In this document: positions 41,507 through 49,322 of the stretch, piece after piece
How the letters are laid out: each line of letters begins with the position of its first letter
How positions within the stretch are numbered: the first letter of the stretch is position 1
Source of the DNA: Selenomonas sp. oral taxon 126
GTDB lineage: Bacteria; Bacillota; Negativicutes; Selenomonadales; Selenomonadaceae
Assembly: GCF_001683335.1 (NCBI RefSeq)
Contig: NZ_CP016201.1
Location: 806,488 to 870,487 of the forward strand
Direction: 5' to 3'
Length of the DNA stretch: 64,000 bases
Program-made: the position numbers and the translations under genes
The notes under the pieces: generated by a model
Database searches by the model: none
What the model was told of the DNA's origin: nothing
What the model saw: only the letters and a program-made list of their open reading frames with translations

Positions 41507-42148
41507 CTATCTCAATGTCACATCGAATTCCCCAATCAGCCAGCGACCGTCGCTCTGGAGGAGGGTCGCCCTGCCTGAGAACGACTGCTGCGAGATACGC
41601 CCGTTGATCTTGTCCTTGGAGTCGAGCTGATAGCTGACGACCACTTGGGCGGGGGTCTCGGAGACGATCCGTATGTTGCTCACCTCATTGGAGACGGTCG
41701 TGGTGTAGCCCTGCGAGAACGATTCATACGTGCCCAGCTGGTTCTGCATCTCCCATGTCAGGGTGTTGTACGCCGCCGACGTCCTGCCGGCAGCCAGATT
41801 CTGATAGTAGCCCACCAGCGTATTGACTGCCTCCTGCGTGCTCCGGTTCTGCCCGGATGCCTCGCTGATGGCAGCTGTGCCCGCAGCTACTGCGCCACCT
41901 GCGACCATCGCTCCGCCGGCTCTGGCGAGACCCGAGCCTCTGCCCGCAGACGGTACAGCGCTGCCGGAGGATGCGCCCTGTTTGCTGCCCGTTGCAGCAC
42001 CGGCGGCGGATCGGATTCCCTGCTCCACAACCTCCTGCGCCACCTCTTTCTTGGCGACGTTGAAGAGCTTGGCAGCGGCTTTGCAGCCGGTGAGGGAAAA
42101 GACGAGCATGACTGCCAGCAGACAGGCAGTCGGGCGTAACAAATTCAT
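41507..42148 (-). CDS. lipoprotein with NTF2-like C-terminal domain
   Basis: 213 residues: lipobox F-S-L-T-G-C, a short charged helix, a Gly/Ala/Ser-rich low-complexity linker (about 50-100), then a C-terminal domain V-N-T-L-V-G-Y-Y-Q-N-L-A...A-Y-N-T-L-T-W-E-M-Q-N-Q that looks NTF2/DUF4878-like. The role is unknown. ATG 42148 follows GATAGGAGGC. The leader 42149-42271 is AT-rich and the space to the next gene holds a MITE copy. Confidence 0.65.
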   Translation of the reverse strand: MNLLRPTACLLAVMLVFSLTGCKAAAKLFNVAKKEVAQEVVEQGIRSAAGAATGSKQGASSGSAVPSAGRGSGLARAGGAMVAGGAVAAGTAAISEASGQNRSTQEAVNTLVGYYQNLAAGRTSAAYNTLTWEMQNQLGTYESFSQGYTTTVSNEVSNIRIVSETPAQVVVSYQLDSKDKINGRISQQSFSGRATLLQSDGRWLIGEFDVTLR

Positions 42149-42271
42149 CTTGTTTGCCTCCTATCTTGCAGATGATCCACAGGGGTAATTAATGTTATTA
42201 ATATTCGCCGAAATATTATTGTTTCCTTCTTGGAAAGCACTAATAATTTCATCATTGCTTCCCATTTTCTA

Positions 42272-42434
42272 GGGAATCGCTGATAAAATGAAGTCCGTCA
42301 GATTGGCACAGATTTTTTCGTCCGAACTAGGAGGCAAACCGGACGCATAGCAGAAGCTATGTGGAGGATCGAGGGCGAAGTGCGGGCAAAAAAGATGCGC
42401 TAAGATGGCGGTGCTGAATTTATCAGTGCTTCCC
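42272..42434 (+). mobile_element. MITE-like element, copy G (full)
   Basis: 163 bp from GGGAATCGCTGATAAAATG to ATTTATCAGTGCTTCCC, with TA on both sides (42270-42271 and 42435-42436). It ends five bases after the stop codon of the NagZ-like gene. One internal short deletion (AGGATCGAGGGCG versus AGGATTTGCCGACG) distinguishes it from copies A and H. Confidence 0.88.
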
Positions 42435-42439
42435 TAGGA

Positions 42440-43615
42440 TTAAGGTGTCAGACCATGCGTCAGCTTTGCCCTGATGATCCGGCGTACAGATTCATTAATC
42501 CGCTCCTCGCTGATCTGTCCGCTCTGCACAGCGTCGTATATGCCCATATAGGCATCCTCGGCATGCGCGAGTTCGTGACAGACCAGCACGATGTCCGCGC
42601 CTGCCTCGACCGCCCTCTGTCCCGCTGCGCGGAATGTGAGATGATTTGCCACCGCGCCCATCTCGAGGTCGTCTGTGATGACAAGCCCCTCATAGCCCAG
42701 CTCGGAGCGGAGCAGATCCGTAACGATCGGACGGGAGAGACTCGCAGGATTCTCTCCGTCAAGCGCGGGATATTGGAGATGTCCGACCATGACCATATAG
42801 TCGAGATCCTTCCCCCTGCCCGTCTCCTCGATCATGCCTCGGAACGGCACGAGATCGGTTTTCTGCAGATCCTCTTCGCCCGCCTCGATGGAGGAGATCT
42901 CCTCGTGTGAGTCCACCATGCCCCTGCCTATGCCGGGAAAATGCTTGAGCGCATAGATCATCCCTGCGGAGCGATACCCGTTCCCTGCCGCTCGGACGCA
43001 TGCAAGCACCTCATGCGGATCCGTACTGTAGGAGCGTCCATCCGGCGCGCCCACATCGGCAACGGGGGCAAAATTCACATTGATCCCGAGGGACATGAGA
43101 TCCCCCGCCACGGAGGCGGCGAAGCGTTCGGCAGCGGCAGCCCCCTCCTGCCCTACCTCCTGTGCCGCAGGGGGCGCAGGGATGAAACTCTCGCCGCGCA
43201 CCACTGCGCCGCCCTCCTCGTCAATGGCGATAAAGAGGGGCAGCTCCTCGTCCGCATGGGACTGGATGTCCGAGATGAGCCGCCTCGTCTGCTCCTCTGA
43301 GTCCAGATTCCTGTCAAATAGGATGATCCCGCCATAGTGGAACTGATGCAGGACATAGCGGGCATCATCGTCCAGCGTTCTCCCCGGGATGCCGACCATC
43401 ACCATCTGCCCGATCCGCTCCGTGACGGACATGGAGGACAGGATCTCCTCCACCTGCTCGTCTATGGTCAGCCCGCGCAGGTCGTGCTTTGCCGCCGCCA
43501 CCTTTTCATGATCGGTCTTGTGCGCCCTGATGGCATAGAGAGACCCGCCGAGGATGGCGAGCAGGAAGAGCACTGCGCCCAATATGCCAACAGCGGCTTT
43601 GTATTTCTTTCTCAT
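42440..43615 (-). CDS. GH3 beta-N-acetylhexosaminidase (NagZ-like), membrane-anchored
   Basis: 391 residues. An N-terminal helix (A-A-V-G-I-L-G-A-V-L-F-L-L-A-I-L) should anchor it outside the inner membrane. The GH3 barrel follows with G-Q-M-V-M-V-G, F-I-A-I-D-E-E-G-G, Y-A-L-K-H-F-P-G-I-G-R-G-M-V-D-S-H-E and the nucleophile region V-I-T-D-D-L-E-M-G-A. The motif K-H-F-P-G-H-G has Ile for the second His; the D-S-H catalytic dyad is kept. It should trim GlcNAc from peptidoglycan or other glycans, giving sugar for the nag pathway. ATG 43615 with CGGAGGGG is preferred over 43648. Confidence 0.85.
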   Translation of the reverse strand: MRKKYKAAVGILGAVLFLLAILGGSLYAIRAHKTDHEKVAAAKHDLRGLTIDEQVEEILSSMSVTERIGQMVMVGIPGRTLDDDARYVLHQFHYGGIILFDRNLDSEEQTRRLISDIQSHADEELPLFIAIDEEGGAVVRGESFIPAPPAAQEVGQEGAAAAERFAASVAGDLMSLGINVNFAPVADVGAPDGRSYSTDPHEVLACVRAAGNGYRSAGMIYALKHFPGIGRGMVDSHEEISSIEAGEEDLQKTDLVPFRGMIEETGRGKDLDYMVMVGHLQYPALDGENPASLSRPIVTDLLRSELGYEGLVITDDLEMGAVANHLTFRAAGQRAVEAGADIVLVCHELAHAEDAYMGIYDAVQSGQISEERINESVRRIIRAKLTHGLTP

Positions 43616-43732
43616 AAAACCCCTCCGAGATGTATCTGTCAAAAACATGAAAAAAAGCTACACTTTTATTATAACACAGCCGCGCAAAAGGAGATACCCC
43701 GATTCGCCCAAGAATGCGGCGGCTTATTTTTA

Positions 43733-43894
43733 GGAATCGCTGATAAAATGAAGTCCGTCAGATTGGCGTAGATTTTTTCGTCCGAACTAGGAGGCAAACC
43801 GGACGCATAGCAAGGGCTATGTGGAGGATTTGCCGACAAAGTGCGGGCAAAAAAGATGCGTCAAGATGGCGGTGCTGAATTTATCAGTGCTTCC
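43733..43894 (+). mobile_element. MITE-like element, copy H (full)
   Basis: 162 bp from GGAATCGCTGATAAAATG to ATTTATCAGTGCTTCC, flanked by TTA on both sides (43730-43732 and 43895-43897). It lies between the NagZ-like gene and the TNT-domain gene, so its right half is in the latter's leader. Confidence 0.88.
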
Positions 43895-43985
43895 TTACAT
43901 CATGCAGTCTTATCTTGCCTTTTTTCGTATTCTACTATATGATGAAGGTATTAAATTGTACGAATTTCCAGAAAGGAGCATTTTC

Positions 43986-44660
43986 ATGAAACTCATCGAC
44001 CGCCTCCTCCCCATGACAGCGCGTGACGCAGGAGGGCAGATGCGCCGCAATATCCTGCACGCTGTCAGCGCCGCACTCTTCGCCCTCACCGTACTTATCT
44101 CGCCGCAGATCGGCACGGATGCCGCGCCCGCCCTCGGGCAGACCGCTGCCGCCGCAGACATGCGTGCGCAGGAGCAGCCCCCCTACTGGAAGATGTACTA
44201 CAACTTTGCCCCGCCGACCGATGAATTCATCGCGGAGCTTGCCGCCGAACAGGGCATGACGTACACCCTCGGCAAGGGGGGCGAGGCGCGCTTCTATGCC
44301 GATGACGGTCGCCCCATCTACCCGACCAACGACGGCGCGGTTGGTGTGATTGTGACGGTTACGCTCCCCTCGGGCGATGTGCTGACGCGCTACGGGAAGC
44401 CGACGGGTCGCTATGTCTCGCCCGACGGTATGACGTTCGAGCAGCGGGCACTGCCGAGCACGACGAGTGAGGGCGATTTTCACGTCTACTGTGTTGAGCG
44501 TCCCATCGACGGTGTGGAGAAGGGCAGGATCGCCCCGTGGTTCGGTCGCCTGGGCGGCGGCATCCAGTACAAGCTCCCCGACCGCATCGTCACACTCATG
44601 GAGGCACAGCCGCCGTTTTTGAGCGAGATGGACGAGACGGAGGAACAGGAGGCGGCGTAA
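43986..44660 (+). CDS. secreted TNT-domain protein (putative NAD+ glycohydrolase)
   Basis: 224 residues. Residues 1-60 carry a basic start and a hydrophobic export segment. From about 110 the sequence follows the TNT (tuberculosis necrotizing toxin) domain: P-T-N-D-G-A-V-G, L-T-R-Y-G-K-P-T-G-R-Y-V-S-P-D-G, F-E-Q-R-A-L-P, then Y-C-V-E-R-P and the C-terminal W-F-G-R-L-G-G-G-I-Q-Y with the conserved Gln. The domain hydrolyses NAD+. ATG 43986 follows GAAAGGAG; the frame open to 43821 lies in the MITE. No immunity gene is adjacent and the protein lacks a delivery domain, so target and protection are unclear. Confidence 0.72.
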   Translation: MKLIDRLLPMTARDAGGQMRRNILHAVSAALFALTVLISPQIGTDAAPALGQTAAAADMRAQEQPPYWKMYYNFAPPTDEFIAELAAEQGMTYTLGKGGEARFYADDGRPIYPTNDGAVGVIVTVTLPSGDVLTRYGKPTGRYVSPDGMTFEQRALPSTTSEGDFHVYCVERPIDGVEKGRIAPWFGRLGGGIQYKLPDRIVTLMEAQPPFLSEMDETEEQEAA

Positions 44661-44720
44661 CCCCTGCACAGGATCATCGTTTGCTCTCTGCAAATCCGGT
44701 ACACCGCCCTGCACGCAAAC

Positions 44721-44764
44721 GCCCCGCCGCATTCGATACGAACCGAGTGCAGCGGGGCATTTTA
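44721..44764. terminator. bidirectional terminator between the TNT and transporter genes
   Basis: GCCCCGCCGCATTCG pairs with CGAGTGCAGCGGGGC (two mismatches), with TTTT on the plus side. It serves the convergent genes on either side. Confidence 0.75.
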
Positions 44765-44784
44765 CAATATATGGATGAGAGAGG

Positions 44785-46113
44785 TTATTCGCGTACTTTC
44801 TTCTTTCCCATGGTCATAAAGAGGAAGAAGATGGCGAGGACGCAGGAGGCGAGGAGGCTGATGAAGCCGCCGCTCCAGCCGAAGTGGTCAACGACGAAGC
44901 CCATGTAGACGCCGGCGAAGGCGGAGCCAACGATGTAGCCCATGAGTCCCGTGAGTCCTGTCGCACCGCCCGTTGCGACGCGCGGCACCATGTCCGCCGC
45001 CTGCAGACCGATCATCATGACGGGCCCGTAGATGAGGAAGCCGATCGCGATGAGAGCGAGGTTGTCGATGAGGATGTTGCCGGGCGGGTTGAACCAGTAG
45101 ACAAGGATGGCGATGATGACGAGCGCCATGAAGATCATCGTCGCGGGCGCGCGCCGTCCACGGAACACGCGGTCGCTCAGATAGCCGCTGACGAGCATGC
45201 CCGGGATGCCCGCCCACTCATAGAGGAAGTACGCCCAGCGCGAGCTCTCCTTGGAGAATCCCTTGATCGCCGCGAGGTAGGTCGGCGCCCAGTCGACAAC
45301 ACCGTAGCGGATAAAATAGACGAAGATGTTCGCAATGGCGAGGTACCAGAGGAACTTGTTCTTGAGGACGTACTTCATGAGTACTTCCTTTGCGGTCATC
45401 TGGTTCTCGGAGATGACGCCGTGCTCCTGCGGGTAGTCGTTCTTGTACTCCTCGATCGGCGGCAGCCCGCAGGACTGGGGTGTGTCGCGCATGAGGAAGA
45501 ATGTGAGGATGGCAAGCGCGATGGAGATCATCGCGGGGAAGAAGAAGATACTGTTCCACGTGCCGAATATCGCAATACCAAGCGTCGCCAGCGGCGCGAT
45601 GAGACCGCCGCCGAGGTTGTGCGAGACATTCCACCACGACCACCACGCGCCGCGCTCGGTCTGGGAGAACCACGTCACCATGGACTTTGCATAGGGCGGG
45701 TAGCCCATCCCCTGAAACCAACCGTTCATAAAGCTGAGGGCGCACATGAGCGGGATGCTCGTCATGACGCCGGGCACGACGCCGAACGCAAGCGTGACGA
45801 ACGCGCTCAGGAGGAGTCCCGCCGTGGCGAAATACTTCGGATTCGAACGGTCCGAGATGTTACCCATGACGAACTTGCTGACGCCGTACGCGACAGAGAG
45901 CATGGTGAGGACGATGCCGAGATCCGCCTTGGAGTAGCCGTAGTCCTGTATCATGTACGGGATGGCGAGGCTGAAGTTCTTGCGGATCAGGTAGAATGTG
46001 GCGTACCCGATGAAGGTGCCGAGGAATACCTGCCGCCGGATCGCCTTGTACCGCTCGTCCACCATATGATCGGGCAGACGCTCGATATGGGGCGCCGGTG
46101 AGAAAATTGACAT
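44785..46113 (-). CDS. OPA-family organophosphate:phosphate antiporter (GlpT/UhpT/PgtP type)
   Basis: 442 residues with 12 hydrophobic segments. The N-terminal R-Y-K-A-I-R-R-Q-V-F-L-G and F-Y-L-I-R-K-N-F-S-L-A are the OPA signature, which carries the Arg that binds substrate phosphate; G-M-G-Y-P-P-Y-A-K and W-W-N-V-S-H-N-L-G-G are also typical. It exchanges phosphate for glycerol-3-phosphate, a hexose phosphate or phosphoglycerate. ATG 46113 with AAAGGAG is chosen over 46134. The sensory genes just upstream probably control it, as in uhpABC-T or pgtABC-P systems. Confidence 0.85.
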   Translation of the reverse strand: MSIFSPAPHIERLPDHMVDERYKAIRRQVFLGTFIGYATFYLIRKNFSLAIPYMIQDYGYSKADLGIVLTMLSVAYGVSKFVMGNISDRSNPKYFATAGLLLSAFVTLAFGVVPGVMTSIPLMCALSFMNGWFQGMGYPPYAKSMVTWFSQTERGAWWSWWNVSHNLGGGLIAPLATLGIAIFGTWNSIFFFPAMISIALAILTFFLMRDTPQSCGLPPIEEYKNDYPQEHGVISENQMTAKEVLMKYVLKNKFLWYLAIANIFVYFIRYGVVDWAPTYLAAIKGFSKESSRWAYFLYEWAGIPGMLVSGYLSDRVFRGRRAPATMIFMALVIIAILVYWFNPPGNILIDNLALIAIGFLIYGPVMMIGLQAADMVPRVATGGATGLTGLMGYIVGSAFAGVYMGFVVDHFGWSGGFISLLASCVLAIFFLFMTMGKKKVRE

Positions 46114-46229
46114 ATGAATCCATCTCCTTTGCAAAATTTTTTCTACGCAAAGTATAGCGAATTCAAAATCGTCAGACCATCGGCAAAGTTCCGTTTTTTC
46201 CTCGGATTCTCCCCCATTTTCTCCTCGGA

Positions 46230-46269
46230 AAAACTCCGCCCCGCATCAGAAAAAATCCGATGCGGGGCG
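46230..46269 (-). terminator. terminator after the response-regulator gene
   Basis: CGCCCCGCATC pairs with GATGCGGGGCG. On the minus strand it is followed by GAGTTTTTCC. The transporter therefore has its own promoter in 46114-46229. Confidence 0.8.
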
Positions 46270-46289
46270 TTCTCATGGAAAACAGCACG

Positions 46290-46919
46290 CTACTGCAAAA
46301 GTCCGTGCCGCAGGGCGAGAGAGACCAGCTCGCTGCGTCGCGAGCAATGCAGCTTCGCGTAGATGTGTGTCTTATGTGTATCTATTGTCTTGACACTCAG
46401 GTGGAGCTGCTCTGCAATCTCGGTGATGGTGCAGCCGCGGATCAGCTCGTCAAAGATCTCCCGCTCGCGTGCGGTGAGGCAGGAGCGCGGATCCTCCTGC
46501 GGGTCGCGGAACATGACGGAGAGGAGGGACTGCTGCGCGTTCGGACTGAGGTAGCGGCGCCCCTCGGCGATCGCGCGCAGGGCGTCGAACAGCTCACTGT
46601 CCGCCGAGGTCTTGGGCAGGTAGCCCATCGCGCCGTACTGCATCGCCTTGTAGATGTACTCCTCGTCCTCGTGCATACTCAGCACAAGGATCTTCACGGC
46701 GGGGAAGCGCGCCCGTATCTCGCGGATGCAGGCGAGACCTCCCATCCCCGGCATGGAGATGTCCATGATCACGAGGTCGATCGGCTGCGCATCAAGGAGA
46801 CGCAGCGCCTCCTCGCCGCTCTCCGCCTCTGCCGCCACGGTATAGGCGGGTGTGTTCTTCAGCAGCAGTTTCATCCCCGCGCGGATCAACAGGTGATCAT
46901 CCACGATCATCAGGTTCAT
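46290..46919 (-). CDS. NarL/UhpA-type response regulator
   Basis: 209 residues: receiver domain (M-I-V-D-D-H-L-L-I-R-A-G, phosphoacceptor Asp in V-I-M-D-I-S-M-P-G, K in Y-L-P-K-T-S) and a C-terminal LuxR-type HTH (L-T-A-R-E-R-E-I-F-D...T-I-T-E-I-A-E-Q-L-H-L-S-V-K-T-I-D-T-H). ATG 46919 overlaps the kinase's last codons by 23 bases, so the two are translated together. It probably activates the organophosphate transporter gene downstream. Confidence 0.9.
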   Translation of the reverse strand: MNLMIVDDHLLIRAGMKLLLKNTPAYTVAAEAESGEEALRLLDAQPIDLVIMDISMPGMGGLACIREIRARFPAVKILVLSMHEDEEYIYKAMQYGAMGYLPKTSADSELFDALRAIAEGRRYLSPNAQQSLLSVMFRDPQEDPRSCLTAREREIFDELIRGCTITEIAEQLHLSVKTIDTHKTHIYAKLHCSRRSELVSLALRHGLLQ

Positions 46920-48300
46920 CCTGCATACTCCCCTTTCCCCCGAACTCGATCTCATATACCGTTGTCCACGTCGGCGGCTCCGCCGTGAGGTGCATCCGTC
47001 CCGCGAGCAGGCGCACGCGCTCCTCGATGCCATACAGCCCCAGATGGTTCTCCCGCCGCGCCGCACGCATCCGCTCAGCGGTGATACCGATGCCGTTGTC
47101 CTTGACACACAGCATGATCCGCCCGTCCACCCGCAGCGTGATCTGTGCGCGCGTGGCATGGGAGTGGCGCACGATGTTCGTCAGGCACTCCTGCACGATC
47201 CGATAGACGGCGAGGCTCTCCACGTCACTCGGCTCTGCGGTGATCACACAGGAGAGCCCGATATCCACTGCGTACCCGCGCCGATAGTCCGCGACGAGCT
47301 TTTCGAGCGCAGCCCCGATCCCCAGCTCGTCGAGCGCGGGCGGACGCAGCTCCACCGCGAGGTTGCGCAGGCGCGCCAGCGTGTCCGCCGTCTCGTCTCG
47401 GATCGCGAGCAGCGCCCGCTGCATATCTGCATCCTGCGTCTCGTTCGCGAGCGCGCGCAGGGAGAACAGCAGTGCTGTCAGCGTCTGCCCGCTCTCATCG
47501 TGCAGCTCCATCGCGATCCGCTTGCGCTCTGCCTCCTGCGCCGTGATGATATGCCGCAGGAGACGGTTGCGCTCCTGCGCCCCTTCCCGCAAGTGCCGCT
47601 CCATGTCGTTCATCGCATTGGCGAGGCGGCCGATCTCATCCGTCGCGGGGAACGTGATCGCACGTCCGGAGAAATGCCCCTTTGAGATGTGCTCCGCACG
47701 CTCCATCAGATGATGGAGCGGACGCGTCAGGATCTCGGACAGGCGAAAGATCAGCGCCGTCGCAAGCACGAGGATGAGCAGCGTCATCGCAAGCATCTTC
47801 AGGAGGTTTGCAACGAGGAGATCGTGCAGGGCATCCTCGCTCACGCCCACACGCACGCTGCCGAGCGCCCCGTCCTCGATCGGCCAGCGGATGTCCTGGA
47901 TCGGCCCGAGGCTCGTGTCCACGCGCATGACATCCGGCTCCGCACCCGCATCGCCGTGCAGCTCACGCAGATGCAGCGGCATCCCCTTGGCGAAGGTATG
48001 CGCCATCACGCGCCCCTCCTCATCCAGCAGAAAGATATACACGACAAAGTCATTGTTACGCTTCGTCGTATGGATCAGCTCCTCAAGCGCGAACAGGTTG
48101 CCCGTCTGCAGTGCCTCGCTGCTCAGTTCTGCCACCTCCGCCGCCACGCCCTGTCCGCGCCGCTCAAGCGACGCACGCATGAGATCCGACAGCGTGACGA
48201 GCAGCAGCGCCCCCGCGAGCACGGCAAAGAGCAGCACGATCCCCAGCATGATCACCGTCAACTTGCCCGCGATACGGAGCCGCGCAAACGCCTGCATCAC
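46897..48300 (-). CDS. HisKA_3 sensor histidine kinase
   Basis: 467 residues: membrane helix near 10-35, a periplasmic sensor domain to about 165, a second helix, HAMP (R-P-L-H-H-L-M-E-R-A-E), the dimerisation helix with the phospho-His in R-I-A-M-E-L-H-D-E-S-G-Q-T-L-T-A and a HATPase domain (N-I-V-R-H-S-H-A-T, V-K-D-N-G-I-G). Its start overlaps the stop of the binding-protein gene by four bases, suggesting the binding protein presents ligand to this sensor. Confidence 0.88.
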   Translation of the reverse strand: MMQAFARLRIAGKLTVIMLGIVLLFAVLAGALLLVTLSDLMRASLERRGQGVAAEVAELSSEALQTGNLFALEELIHTTKRNNDFVVYIFLLDEEGRVMAHTFAKGMPLHLRELHGDAGAEPDVMRVDTSLGPIQDIRWPIEDGALGSVRVGVSEDALHDLLVANLLKMLAMTLLILVLATALIFRLSEILTRPLHHLMERAEHISKGHFSGRAITFPATDEIGRLANAMNDMERHLREGAQERNRLLRHIITAQEAERKRIAMELHDESGQTLTALLFSLRALANETQDADMQRALLAIRDETADTLARLRNLAVELRPPALDELGIGAALEKLVADYRRGYAVDIGLSCVITAEPSDVESLAVYRIVQECLTNIVRHSHATRAQITLRVDGRIMLCVKDNGIGITAERMRAARRENHLGLYGIEERVRLLAGRMHLTAEPPTWTTVYEIEFGGKGSMQDEPDDRG

Positions 48301-49199
48301 AGCCCCTCCTCCGTCGAAAACCGCGGGTACAGTTCCGGCTGCGGCGGCACAAATCGGTCGATGAGCAGCTGCGCCATCGCCTCCTTTGCCTCAGCATCCT
48401 CGTCCAGATGCAGGAGGATCTCCTGCACCTCATCCGCCTCCTTCAGCCCCTGCCGCGCCACCACAGGCCCCATCCCGCTCCCCGGCAGGATCTGGATCAC
48501 GCGCACCGATTCCAATATCGCGGGCGCATACATCTGATAGTAGTCATACGTCAGGCTCGCGATCACGCCGCCGTCCACCAGTCCGTCTGCCACTGCGCGC
48601 AGCGAGTCGTCGTGACTGTAGGTGAAATAATAGGAGCCGAAGAACTGCTCCGGGTTCTCGCCAAGCGTCCGCAGATGCGCCCTGAGTTCCAGATAACCCG
48701 AGTAGCTGAGCGGATCCACATAGACGAACCGCCGCCCGCGCAGATCAGCAAGCGACTGCGTCTGCGCATTGCGCGGCACGATCACATAGGAGAAATAGTA
48801 GTTCGCCCCGCCTCGCTCCGGCATCGCCAGGAGGCGCACGTCCTCCTTTTTCCCGTAGACCATATAGGCACCGCTCGATAGGAATGCAATGTCCGCGTCC
48901 CCCTTTGCGAGCAGCTGGTTGATCTCTGCATAGCTCCTCCGATGCAGGAGCAGCACAGGACGCCCGAGGAGGCGCCCGATGCTGCGCACCATCTGACTCT
49001 GATAGCCCTCCGTGCGCGCGTGGTTCAGCACCGAGATCATCGCCACGCGCAACGGCGGCGTTCGCATCTCCATCTTGTACCCCGGAATCGGCTCCACCTG
49101 CTCGAAGTCGATCTGTGTCCGTTGCTCGACGTGGAGGTAGAAGAATACACCGACGAGCACCGCCAGCACCAGTCCCGTAAAAACAGATCGCCGCTGCAT
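48297..49199 (-). CDS. PhnD-like periplasmic binding protein, sensory partner
   Basis: 300 residues: an N-terminal uncleaved-looking helix (F-T-G-L-V-L-A-V-L-V-G-V-F-F-Y-L), then a PhnD/TctC-like type II binding fold with L-A-K-G-D-A-D-I-A-F-L-S-S-G-A-Y, L-A-D-L-R-G-R-R-F-V-Y-V-D and S-Y-Y-F-T-Y-S-H-D-D-S-L. PhnD relatives bind phosphonates or other phosphorylated compounds. There is no ABC transporter here; the gene is followed directly by a kinase and regulator, so it is probably a ligand-sensing auxiliary protein. Confidence 0.8.
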   Translation of the reverse strand: MQRRSVFTGLVLAVLVGVFFYLHVEQRTQIDFEQVEPIPGYKMEMRTPPLRVAMISVLNHARTEGYQSQMVRSIGRLLGRPVLLLHRRSYAEINQLLAKGDADIAFLSSGAYMVYGKKEDVRLLAMPERGGANYYFSYVIVPRNAQTQSLADLRGRRFVYVDPLSYSGYLELRAHLRTLGENPEQFFGSYYFTYSHDDSLRAVADGLVDGGVIASLTYDYYQMYAPAILESVRVIQILPGSGMGPVVARQGLKEADEVQEILLHLDEDAEAKEAMAQLLIDRFVPPQPELYPRFSTEEGL

Positions 49200-49322
49200 G
49201 ATGCACCTCCTTTGCTGTGCGCAGTGTGAGAAACACTCTCTTCGTTTTCTCCTATTATAACATATTCCGCAACCGGAGAAAAAAACTGCCCCATAGAGAG
49301 GCAGGCATTTCGCATGTAGACA

